64,000 nt of DNA from Bryobacteraceae bacterium (lineage in GTDB: Bacteria > Acidobacteriota > Terriglobia > Bryobacterales > Bryobacteraceae). Location of the stretch: contig JAHCHE010000008.1 in assembly GCA_026129905.1 (NCBI GenBank), positions 186,001 to 250,000 on the forward strand. The letters run 5' to 3'. The notes below the pieces were generated by a model. The model did no database searches. It was not told the origin of the DNA and was given only the letters and a program-made list of their open reading frames with translations. Positions 8,065 through 15,765 of the stretch are shown here, in pieces. The position numbers were made by a program, and so were the translations under genes. Every line of letters starts with the position of its first letter. The first letter of the stretch is position 1.

Positions 8065-8845
8065 GCGTCTCAAAGTACGGAACGTACGAGTAATAGGCGG
8101 CGATTCGCGCCAGGTGAGCGTTGTTCGCGTCGCCCTTTGCCGCGAGTTTTTCGCGGCGCGAGAGATTCGACGCGTACAGCGCGACGAGCTTGTCGTGAAG
8201 ACCGAGCAGGCGGCGGATCTCGACTTCGGCGCGCAGGATGCTTTCCGCGGCTTCCTCCGCTAATTCGCGTGCGCGGCCCCAGCGGCGTACTCCTTCCCGC
8301 TCGACCGCGGCGGCGAAGGCCTCGTTGAAGAACGAATCGCCGCGGACGAAGATCTTCTGGTGCGCGAGTTCGTGGAAGATCAGTCCGGCGACTTCGAATT
8401 CCGGACGGTGGATGAAGGCGGACAACGCCGGGTCGTCGAACCAGCCGAGCGTGGAGTAGGCCGGGGAGGCATGCACGTAGACGTCGTTGCCCTGAAGTCG
8501 AAGCTCGCCGGCGAATCGCCGCGCGGCCGTTTCCGAGAAGAAGCCGCGATAGATCAGGCGGCCGAGGAGCGGATAGCGCCACGTGACCGGCGCCACCGAC
8601 AGTTCCGGCGCGGCGAACACGGTCCACACCGCCGCGGGGCGGCCGATCTCGGCGTAGCAGCGATAGCTGCCGTTGTCGGGCAGGGCAAGGGCCTGGATGG
8701 CGAAATCGCGGATTCGCAGCACCAGCGCCAGCTTCTCCCTCAGGTCGGACCTGGTCTTTTCGGACCGAATTAACCTGGGGATCGAGCGCCTCGCCAGCAT
8801 CAGCCGGCAGTGTCCCGAAACAGCGGCTGCGAGATAGGCGAGCAA
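7931..8845 (-). CDS. Putative zinc aminopeptidase (PF10023-like)
   Basis: This 304-residue protein resembles the putative aminopeptidase family PF10023. The segment LALVLRIRDFAIQALALPDNGSY (about 40-62) and the zinc motif HELAH at 158-162, followed by NEAFA with Glu175, are the diagnostic features. The start is a TTG five bases after the dapB stop, suggesting translational coupling at the end of the lysine operon. Homologues I recall usually begin with a lipoprotein leader; here the N-terminus is only weakly hydrophobic. The 3' end overlaps the MFS gene by 134 bases. Confidence 0.75.
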   Translation of the reverse strand: MLAYLAAAVSGHCRLMLARRSIPRLIRSEKTRSDLREKLALVLRIRDFAIQALALPDNGSYRCYAEIGRPAAVWTVFAAPELSVAPVTWRYPLLGRLIYRGFFSETAARRFAGELRLQGNDVYVHASPAYSTLGWFDDPALSAFIHRPEFEVAGLIFHELAHQKIFVRGDSFFNEAFAAAVEREGVRRWGRARELAEEAAESILRAEVEIRRLLGLHDKLVALYASNLSRREKLAAKGDANNAHLARIAAYYSYVPYFETLIERAGGDLSAFYSAVNRLARLPGPAARREALIGQSRRSSQPAT

Positions 8846-8850
8846 CCCGG

Positions 8851-9549
8851 CTACGTCACTTCACCGAACAGGATCTGCCGGAACTCGTAAAAACCCTTCC
8901 TGCCGGCAATCCAGCGGGCGGCTTCGAGCGCGCCGCGGGCGAAACCTTCGCGGTTCCGGGCGACGTGCCGGAGGGTGATGGTATCGGCGGCGGAATCGAA
9001 GCCAATCTCGTGGATGCCTGGAACCTTGCCGGCGCGATTGGCGGCCACGCTGATCGGCCGGTGGTAGCCGGCCTGGGTCATGGATTCCACCAGCTTCAGA
9101 AGCGTGCCGGAGGGCGCGTCCTTCTTGGCGTCGTGGTGGATCTCCCAGGCCCAGGCGCCGTAGTCCTCGTGGCGGGAGAGCAGGCGGGCCGCCTCGGCCG
9201 CGAGGCGCGTGAAGACGTTCACGCCGACGGAGAAATTCGGCGCCCAGACCAGGCCCGAGCCGTGCTCCTCAACGGCAGCTTTGACGTAATCGAGATGCGC
9301 GGTCCAGCCCGTCGTGCCGGCCACCGTGTTCACTTTGAGGATGGCGAGCCGGGTCAGGTTTTCAACCACCGTGTCCGGAGTGGAGAACTCGACGGCGACG
9401 TCGATGCCTTCGAAATTCTCCTCCGTCATTCCTTCGTAGTTGGCGTTGTTGTGGATGTCGAGCTGCAGCGCCGTTTCGAAGCCGTATTCGGGCGCGAGCT
9501 GCTCGATGATCCGTCCCATTTTTCCATAGCCGACGATGGCGAGTTTCAT
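8851..9549 (-). CDS. dapB: 4-hydroxy-tetrahydrodipicolinate reductase
   Basis: The protein has 232 residues, typical of the shorter DapB group. It reduces the dapA product in lysine and diaminopimelate synthesis. The N-terminal nucleotide-binding loop is GYGKMGRI at 7-14. The catalytic motif HHDAKKDAPSGT lies at 138-149 and includes the active-site His and Lys. AGTTGW at 77-82 and NFSVGVN are also typical. Its ATG overlaps the lysC stop codon by four bases (ATGA), so the two are translated together. The usual partner dapA is not in this window. Confidence 0.95.
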   Translation of the reverse strand: MKLAIVGYGKMGRIIEQLAPEYGFETALQLDIHNNANYEGMTEENFEGIDVAVEFSTPDTVVENLTRLAILKVNTVAGTTGWTAHLDYVKAAVEEHGSGLVWAPNFSVGVNVFTRLAAEAARLLSRHEDYGAWAWEIHHDAKKDAPSGTLLKLVESMTQAGYHRPISVAANRAGKVPGIHEIGFDSAADTITLRHVARNREGFARGALEAARWIAGRKGFYEFRQILFGEVT

Positions 9550-10889
9550 TCAAACACCTGCGGATCGAGTTCGGAGAAGAACTCGGCATGCAAGGCCTCC
9601 AGCGCGCGCTCAACGTCTTTCGCCGCGACAACGAAGCCGAGGTTCAGCAGCGAAGCGCCCTGGGAAATCATGCGGATGTTGACGCCGTTCAGCGCCTTGA
9701 AGACGCGGCCGGAAACGCCCGGCGTGTAGCGGATGTTGTCGCCCACCAGGCAGATGATCGCCTGGTTCTCCTCAACGTCCACCTGGGAGAACGCTTCGAG
9801 TTCATCGCGGATCTTCGGAAGTTCGGCCGGCCGGTCGATGGTGGCCGAGACGCTGACCTCGGAGGTGGAGACCATATCAACCGAGGTTTCGTTGCGGTCG
9901 AAGATCTCGAAGATCCGCCGCAGAAAACCGTGCGTGCCCACCATGCGGGTGGACGTAATGTTCACGACGGTGATGTTTCGCTTGGTGGAGATGGATTTCA
10001 CCACGTTCGTGCAGGGAACGCGATCGGCCACGATCCTGGTGCCGTCGACCTCGGGGCGATACGAATTCAGGACCAGGACCGGGATGTTCTTTTCAATCGC
10101 CGGCAGCACGGTGGCCGGATGCAGCACGCGCGCTCCGAAGTACGCCAGTTCCGCCGCCTCTTCGAACGAGATGACCTTGACGCGGTGGACGCCCTTCACC
10201 ACTCTCGGGTCGGCGGTGAGGATGCCGTCAACGTCGGTCCAGATCTGGATCTCCTCGGCCCCGATGCCGGCGCCGGCGATGGACGCGGTGAAATCGGAGC
10301 CGCCGCGGCCGAGGGTTGTCGTGACGCCGTTCCGGTCCGAGGCGATGAAGCCGCCCATCACCACCACCCGCTTCCCCGCCAGCGGAGGAATCGCCGCCTG
10401 GAGCCGGCTGTACGTCTCGTCGAACAGCGGAGACGCCTGCGTGTGGCGGCTGTCGGTGACGATAACCTCGCGGGAGTCGACATGGACCGCGCCGAGGCCG
10501 GCCTGGCGGAAGGCCTCGGCGACAATCAGGCTGGACAGGCGCTCGCCGTAGCTGGATATGGCGTCGATGGAGCGGGGCGTCAGTTCGCCCAGCATGGCCA
10601 GGCCGCGGACGAGTTCCGACAACTCGACAAACAGCCCTTCGACGCGGCCGTCGAGCGAGCCGCCTTCCTCGAGGTGGAACTGTTCGAGCGCGCGCAAAAG
10701 CTCGAGCGCCTTGTCGCGCCGGCCGGCCACGGCATGGCCCGCGATCTCGAGCAGCCGGTCAGTGGTCTTGCCCATCGCCGAGACGACTACCACCGGACGG
10801 CGCTGCCGGCGGTTGGCGACGATGGCCGCTACGTGGCGGATCCGGTCGGCGGAGGCGACGGAGGATCCGCCGAATTTCATCACGATCAT
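9546..10889 (-). CDS. lysC: Aspartate kinase
   Basis: I set the start at the ATG at 10889, giving MIVMKFGGSSV and a 447-residue protein; a longer frame lacks family support. The KFGGSS motif at 5-10 binds ATP and aspartate. Two C-terminal ACT regions are visible (ITVVNITSTRM and ENQAIICLVGDNI), the usual seat of feedback inhibition by lysine or threonine. It phosphorylates aspartate, the first step of lysine, methionine and threonine synthesis. The gene overlaps asd upstream and dapB downstream by four bases each, which is an unusually tight pathway operon. Confidence 0.95.
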   Translation of the reverse strand: MIVMKFGGSSVASADRIRHVAAIVANRRQRRPVVVVSAMGKTTDRLLEIAGHAVAGRRDKALELLRALEQFHLEEGGSLDGRVEGLFVELSELVRGLAMLGELTPRSIDAISSYGERLSSLIVAEAFRQAGLGAVHVDSREVIVTDSRHTQASPLFDETYSRLQAAIPPLAGKRVVVMGGFIASDRNGVTTTLGRGGSDFTASIAGAGIGAEEIQIWTDVDGILTADPRVVKGVHRVKVISFEEAAELAYFGARVLHPATVLPAIEKNIPVLVLNSYRPEVDGTRIVADRVPCTNVVKSISTKRNITVVNITSTRMVGTHGFLRRIFEIFDRNETSVDMVSTSEVSVSATIDRPAELPKIRDELEAFSQVDVEENQAIICLVGDNIRYTPGVSGRVFKALNGVNIRMISQGASLLNLGFVVAAKDVERALEALHAEFFSELDPQVFE

Positions 10890-11935
10890 GCGTCGATTAG
10901 GCCCTCGCTCTTCAGCAGTTCGGCGTTCAGGACGGCCGCGCCCGCGGCGCCGCGCACGGTGTTGTGGCCCATGGCGAGGAACTTCCAATGGAAGACCGGG
11001 CAGTCGCGCAGGCGGCCGACGAAGACGCTCATGCCGTTGAAGCGGTTAACGTCGCGGCGGGGCTGGGGCCGGTCGTCCTCGGGCATGTAAACCACCGGGC
11101 AGGGCGGCGCGCTCGGAAGCTCGCGCTCCTGCGGGACGCCGCGGAAGCCGGCGAACGCCTTGAGCAGATCCTCGCGGGACGGCTTGCGTGCGAACTCGAC
11201 GGCAACCGTTTCCGTGTGGCCGTCCAGGACCTGGACGCGGTTGCAGGCCGCGCTGACCCGCATCGGGTGATCCTGGAACGCGCCGCCGTTGCACTCGCCG
11301 AGGATTTTCTGGGTTTCGCTTTCCATCTTCGGCTCCTCGTTCTTGATGAACGGCACGACGTTGGCGTTCATGTCGAACGAGGCGTGGCCGGGATAACCCG
11401 CTCCGGACAATGCTTGCATGGTGGTGACCATCACTTTCGTGATGCCGAAGGGCTTCAGCGGGGCCAGGCCCATCGTGAGAACGACGGTAGAGCAGTTGGG
11501 GTTGGTAACGATGCGGCCCTTCCAGCCGCGGTCGGCCTGCCGCGGCAGGATGCGGAGATGATCGGCGTTCACCTCCGGGACCAGCAGCGGGACGTCGGGC
11601 TCCATCCGATGGTTTCGGGAGTTCGATACGACCACGTGCCCCGCTTCGGCGAAAGCTCGCTCAATCTCGGTGGCCACGGAGGCGTCCATGGCGGAGAACA
11701 TGAGTTGGGGCGCGGAGTCGGGCTTGGATTCGTTGACCACCAGGTCCGCCACGCCGGGCGGCATCACGCCGTCGAGCCGCCAGACCGTCGCGTCGCGGTA
11801 CTTCTTGCCCGCCGAGCGGTCGCTCGCGCCGAGCCACGCCACCTCAAACCAGGGATGGCCTTGCAGAAAATTGATGAATTGCTGACCCACCATGCCGGTG
11901 GCGCCAAGAATTCCCACTTTGATTTTTTGCGACAT
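10886..11935 (-). CDS. asd: Aspartate-semialdehyde dehydrogenase (archaeal/eukaryotic-like type)
   Basis: The 349-residue product carries the nucleotide-binding start GILGATGMVGQQF at 8-20 and the active-site motif NPNCST with catalytic Cys148. The spacing and sequence (SDRSAGKKY, ALSGAGYPG) resemble the archaeal and fungal form rather than the E. coli form. It reduces aspartyl phosphate to aspartate semialdehyde, the step after LysC. It starts 15 bases after the M20 gene and ends overlapping lysC by ATGA. Confidence 0.93.
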   Translation of the reverse strand: MSQKIKVGILGATGMVGQQFINFLQGHPWFEVAWLGASDRSAGKKYRDATVWRLDGVMPPGVADLVVNESKPDSAPQLMFSAMDASVATEIERAFAEAGHVVVSNSRNHRMEPDVPLLVPEVNADHLRILPRQADRGWKGRIVTNPNCSTVVLTMGLAPLKPFGITKVMVTTMQALSGAGYPGHASFDMNANVVPFIKNEEPKMESETQKILGECNGGAFQDHPMRVSAACNRVQVLDGHTETVAVEFARKPSREDLLKAFAGFRGVPQERELPSAPPCPVVYMPEDDRPQPRRDVNRFNGMSVFVGRLRDCPVFHWKFLAMGHNTVRGAAGAAVLNAELLKSEGLIDA

Positions 11936-11950
11936 ATTATTTTCAACTTC

Positions 11951-12958
11951 CTATTTGGCGAGTAAAATCTTCACCATTCTTTTGTAAATGTTCACGGCTT
12001 CCGCCAGCTCGCGCTTCGGGACGCGCTCCTCGCGGGTGTGCGCTACATGAATGGAGCCGGGACCGATCAGGAACGGCTTGCCCCAGGCACCGCCGAACGC
12101 CGGGATATCGGTGGTGTAGGCGACGACGGTGGTTTCAAAGCCGTCGAGCGCGCCGAGGCGGAGGGCGGGGATGCAGAGGGCCTCCTCGACTTCCGCGCGG
12201 CCGGCGACGGCGTCGCGCACGGCCCCACGGACAGAATCCGGCTCGCCCACCAGCCGGATCATGATCTCGGCCCGGGCCTGGTCGGGTACGATGTTGGGGG
12301 CGCGCCCGCCCGCGATCGTTCCGATGTTGAGCGTTCCGGGGCCAAGCAGCGGGTCGCACGGCATCGGGAGGCGGCGGATGTCGGCCAGAACGTCTAGCAG
12401 TTTCTCGATCGCCGATTCGCCGAGTTCCGGGTAGGCGGAATGGGCCATCCGCCCGTGCGCTGTCACCTCGTATCGAAGCGCGCCTTTGGAGCCGAGCGCG
12501 AGCCGGTTTTCGGTCGGTTCGCCATTGATCAGGTAGCGCGAACCCCGGGGATTCCGGGCCGCTTCAAACGCGCCGGCGCTGTTGCGCTCCTCGCCGACCA
12601 CGAACAGCAGAGCGAAATTGCGAACGCCTTCCTGGAGCAGTTCGCGCGCGGCGACGATCATGGCGGCCATCAGGCCCTTGACGTCGCAGGCGCCCCGGCC
12701 CCAGATGAACTCCTCGTCCTCGCGCGAGGGAACAAACGGCGGGACCGTGTCGAGGTGCGTCGACAGCGTCACGACCGGGTCGCCCCAGCTTGCGAGAACG
12801 TTGAAGCGATCGGCTTCAACCGGCATGCGCTCGACGGCGCCGCCGTTCAGGGAAGCCAAGGGCGAGAGGATCTCAAACACCTCTTCGCCGACGCGCTTCT
12901 CGTTGCCGGTGATCGATTCGATATCGATGAGGCGGCGCGCAAGCTCGAAGACGGTCAT
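11951..12958 (-). CDS. M20-family metallo-deacylase (DapE/ArgE/LysK-like)
   Basis: Start taken at the ATG at 12958, beginning MTVFELARRLIDIES, a standard M20 opening; 335 residues. Metal and catalytic residues are present: His68 in THLDTVP, Asp92 in GACDVKG, Glu123-Glu124 in VGEERNS, and a late His in GSIHVAHTREE. These enzymes remove acyl groups from amino-acid intermediates. As first gene of an operon with asd, lysC and dapB, a role as succinyl- or acetyl-diaminopimelate deacylase (DapE-like) is likely. ArgE- or LysK-like substrates cannot be excluded from sequence alone. Confidence 0.85.
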   Translation of the reverse strand: MTVFELARRLIDIESITGNEKRVGEEVFEILSPLASLNGGAVERMPVEADRFNVLASWGDPVVTLSTHLDTVPPFVPSREDEEFIWGRGACDVKGLMAAMIVAARELLQEGVRNFALLFVVGEERNSAGAFEAARNPRGSRYLINGEPTENRLALGSKGALRYEVTAHGRMAHSAYPELGESAIEKLLDVLADIRRLPMPCDPLLGPGTLNIGTIAGGRAPNIVPDQARAEIMIRLVGEPDSVRGAVRDAVAGRAEVEEALCIPALRLGALDGFETTVVAYTTDIPAFGGAWGKPFLIGPGSIHVAHTREERVPKRELAEAVNIYKRMVKILLAK

Positions 12959-13234
12959 AATCCGTTCCGCGGGAGGAGCGCGCCGGAGGGGGAAGATACG
13001 CGAGTCGCGAGCCTTCACTCCTCGATAGCGCTCCATCCGTTGCCGGATGACAGTGGGCGGGTTTTAACCCGACCCCCCAACCGCCGGCCAAGGGTGCTTT
13101 GCGCGGGCGGTTTCGGCGGGAATTAGTTACCCCTTTCGCCGGGACTCCGAAGCTCCTCGGACAACCGGCCGGCGATCAATGGCTCCCGCGCCTCTACCGG
13201 GAACTTCCACGATAGCGAAGGGCGGCGCCCGGCG
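12959..13234. other. Intergenic region between lysine and chemotaxis operons
   Basis: These 276 bases hold no convincing gene. The palindrome CGGGTTTTAACCCG lies at 13058-13071 and is followed on the plus strand by a C-run. It is a candidate protein-binding site or weak terminator for the che operon. The promoter of the M20-asd-lysC-dapB operon should also be here, but no good -35/-10 pair stands out. Confidence 0.4.
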
Positions 13235-14278
13235 TCAACCGCAGGCTCGGCGGAGCATGGCGCTGGGGACGCGGGAAAGGGGGGCGATTTCCGCGGCGCC
13301 CCCCACGGCGATCGCCTCTTTGGGCATGCCGAAGACGACGCAGGTGGCTTCGTCCTGCGCGATGGTGGCCGCTCCGGCATTCCGCATAGCGAGCAGGCCC
13401 CGGGCGCCGTCGTCGCCCATGCCGGTGAGAATCACGCCGACAGCGTTGGCCCCCAGGTACTTCGCGCAGGAGTGAAACAGCACGTCGACGGACGGTCTGT
13501 GACGATTCACCGGCTCCGAGAAGAATACTCTGACGCGGTACTCGGCGCCGCTGCGAAACGCCTCCATGTGGTAGCCCCCTGGGGCCAACAGAGCGTGCCC
13601 AGGCAGGATCCGGTCGCCGTCGGCGGCCTCCCGCACCCGGATCGCCGAAAGCGCGTCCAGACGATTGGCGAACGCGGTGGTAAAGGTCCCCGGCATGTGC
13701 TGCACGATCACGATGCCAGGCGAGTCGGCGGGCACAGCGGTCAGGATGTCCTTGAGCGCTTCCGTGCCTCCGGTCGACGCGCCGATGGCGATCACTCTGT
13801 GGGTGGTCTTGATCATCGCGTGCGTTCGGATCGACGGCGGCGGAGCAACCGCGGGGCGAGGACGCCGGGCGCCAACTTTCGCGGCGGCTGCGGCTTTGAC
13901 TTTCGCCACAATCTCGCCGCCTAGGTCGAGCGTGCCGGACCTGACGTCCAACTTCGGCTTGGTGACGAAATCGATGGCCCCGAACTCCAGCGCGCGCAGC
14001 GTGGTCTCGCAGCCGGCCTCGGTGAGTGAGGAAACCATCACCACCGGCAGCGGGTGCGCCCGCATGAGCTTCTCGAGAAACGTCACGCCGTCCATCCGCG
14101 GCATTTCCACGTCGAGCGTCACGACGTCGGGTTGGAGGCGCAGAATCTTCTCCTGCGCGACGAACGGATCGCCGGCCACGCCGACCACCTCCAGCGAGGG
14201 ATCCCGCGACACGATTTCCGTGAGCAACTGCCGCATCAACGCCGAATCGTCAACGATCAGGACCTTGGTCTTCTTCAT
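13235..14278 (-). CDS. cheB: Chemotaxis protein-glutamate methylesterase/deamidase CheB
   Basis: The 347-residue protein has an N-terminal receiver domain with Asp10, Asp11 and the phospho-acceptor Asp56 (TLDVEMP). After a proline-rich linker (about 130-150) comes the methylesterase domain. Its active-site segments are IGASTGG (Ser), VQHMPG (His) and TGMGDDG (Asp). It removes receptor methyl groups and deamidates receptor glutamines when phosphorylated by CheA. It is the last gene of the operon and overlaps cheD by four bases (ATGA). Confidence 0.97.
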   Translation of the reverse strand: MKKTKVLIVDDSALMRQLLTEIVSRDPSLEVVGVAGDPFVAQEKILRLQPDVVTLDVEMPRMDGVTFLEKLMRAHPLPVVMVSSLTEAGCETTLRALEFGAIDFVTKPKLDVRSGTLDLGGEIVAKVKAAAAAKVGARRPRPAVAPPPSIRTHAMIKTTHRVIAIGASTGGTEALKDILTAVPADSPGIVIVQHMPGTFTTAFANRLDALSAIRVREAADGDRILPGHALLAPGGYHMEAFRSGAEYRVRVFFSEPVNRHRPSVDVLFHSCAKYLGANAVGVILTGMGDDGARGLLAMRNAGAATIAQDEATCVVFGMPKEAIAVGGAAEIAPLSRVPSAMLRRACG

Positions 14279-14853
14279 CTTCGGCTCCGGGGAAGCTCCG
14301 CCGGCGGCGCGGTTCGTGACAGCCGCGCCTCCAGGCGCCGCCGGTACTGCAACTCGGCAGCGGCCAATTCCTTCGCCAGCCGCGAACGCACCGGCCTAAC
14401 CAGCGTTCGCGCCGACCCGGTGAAGAACCGGACGTCGAGGGCGTCGTCTCCACCGAGTCGGCTGCTTTGTAAGGGAATACCCTCGTCCTCAAGAAAACGG
14501 AGCAGGAACGAAACATTGCCGTCCGCGACCGTCGGCAGCGTCGAATTGAGGCGCAGGACGTTGGCGCCGCCGAACGCCTTGGCGGACAGGCGCCCGTGCG
14601 CTCCCCCCAGCGCCACGATTCGGTTAATCAGCAGCTTCATCGCATCAACGCCGTACCGCGCGGGGAACTGCGCTTCCTGCGGGCCCGAACCGGGCAGCAT
14701 GAAGTGGTTCATCCCGCCGACTCCGGCCGCCCGGTCGTACAGACAGACCGCCACGCAGGACCCCAGCACCGTGCGGATCCACAGGCCCTCCTTGGTGGCG
14801 TGAAACTCGCCAGGGCGGAGGTTCACCACGCGATGCCGGTGGAGGAAGGTCAT
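14275..14853 (-). CDS. cheD: Chemoreceptor glutamine deamidase CheD
   Basis: This 192-residue protein carries the CheD core: [13 protein letters not shown] with catalytic Cys33, and GGMNHFMLP with His50. CheD deamidates receptor glutamines and in some bacteria controls CheC phosphatase. No CheC is present in this operon. The start overlaps the cheR stop and its own stop overlaps the cheB start, each by ATGA, so cheR, cheD and cheB are translationally coupled. Residues after about 150 are basic and variable. Confidence 0.95.
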   Translation of the reverse strand: MTFLHRHRVVNLRPGEFHATKEGLWIRTVLGSCVAVCLYDRAAGVGGMNHFMLPGSGPQEAQFPARYGVDAMKLLINRIVALGGAHGRLSAKAFGGANVLRLNSTLPTVADGNVSFLLRFLEDEGIPLQSSRLGGDDALDVRFFTGSARTLVRPVRSRLAKELAAAELQYRRRLEARLSRTAPPAELPRSRR

Positions 14854-15710
14854 GTCGTGTCGCTTCCCGCGCGCAGGCGGTAGATGGTGTGCCCGACCGG
14901 CCTGACCAGGCGCGTCAGCCAGAACAGGCTCTCCGAATGCCCGACGAAAAGAAACCCGTCCGGCTCGAGATGCCGCGTCAGCCTCTCAAACAGCCGCTCC
15001 TGCGTCGGCCGGTCGAAATAGATGATGACGTTGCGGCAGAAGATGGCGTCAAACCGGCCGTGAACCGGCCACGCGCCCGAGATCAGGTTGATCTGCCGGA
15101 ACTCGACCATTCGCCGCAGCAGCGGTTTTACCTGCACCAGCCCCTGGTAGGCGCGGCGGCCGCAGAGAAAATACCGCCGCCGCAGCGCGGCGTCCACGCC
15201 CTGTATGCCTTCTTCCTCGTAGATGCCTCGCGCGGCGGCGGCGAGCACATCCGTGTCGATGTCGGAGGCGAGAATACAAGCTTCCCGCGCGGCGGTTTCG
15301 CCAAGCGCCTCCAGAATCGTCATAGCGATCGAATACGGCTCCTCGCCGCTGGAGCAGGCGGCGCTCCAGATCCGGGCGGCCCGGGAACCGCGCGCTCGCA
15401 GCGCGTCTCGGAGGAACGTGAAGTGCTGATCTTCGCGGAAGAACGAGGTCTTATTTGTCGTGATGCAGTTGATCATGCGGCGGAGCTCTTCGCCCCGCGG
15501 GTCACTGGTCTTCAGCAGGCGGTAATAATCGAGAAGGCTGCTCAGACCCAACTGGCGCAGACGCTTGCCGAGCCGCGAGGCCACGAGAGTGCGCTTGGTC
15601 TCTTTCAGATGGATGCCGGACTGTTCGTGAATCAGCTTTTGGAAGAGCGCGAATTCCTCATCCGTGACCTCCAACGTTTGAAAGTCCCTGACTGGCGCCG
15701 CGGTCATCAT
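14850..15710 (-). CDS. cheR: Chemotaxis protein methyltransferase CheR
   Basis: The 286-residue product has the all-helical N-terminal domain (residues about 10-85) and a SAM-dependent methyltransferase domain. SAM-binding elements are WSAACSSGEEPYSIAM and FDAIFCRNVIIYFD. NKTSFFRE is the usual substrate-site segment. It methylates glutamates of chemoreceptors. A hairpin precedes it at 15730-15753, separating it from the receptor gene. The start is the first of two adjacent ATGs. Confidence 0.96.
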   Translation of the reverse strand: MMTAAPVRDFQTLEVTDEEFALFQKLIHEQSGIHLKETKRTLVASRLGKRLRQLGLSSLLDYYRLLKTSDPRGEELRRMINCITTNKTSFFREDQHFTFLRDALRARGSRAARIWSAACSSGEEPYSIAMTILEALGETAAREACILASDIDTDVLAAAARGIYEEEGIQGVDAALRRRYFLCGRRAYQGLVQVKPLLRRMVEFRQINLISGAWPVHGRFDAIFCRNVIIYFDRPTQERLFERLTRHLEPDGFLFVGHSESLFWLTRLVRPVGHTIYRLRAGSDTT

Positions 15711-15729
15711 GAGTCCCGGGGATCGCGCC

Positions 15730-15753
15730 GAGGCGTCCCGATCGGAACGCCCC
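15730..15753 (-). promoter_or_regulatory. Intercistronic hairpin upstream of cheR
   Basis: On the minus strand GGGGCGT pairs with ACGCCTC (seven pairs, one G-U) around a ten-base loop. It sits about 20 bases before the cheR start and in the gap after the receptor gene. There is no T-run, so it is more likely an RNA-processing or translation-modulating hairpin than a terminator. Confidence 0.4.
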
Positions 15754-15765
15754 GGCTGCCGATGC

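Noticed and set aside
9588-11090. Plus-strand frame of 500 codons opposite lysC and asd
   Set aside because: Composition is typical of a shadow frame and the opposite strand encodes two complete enzymes.
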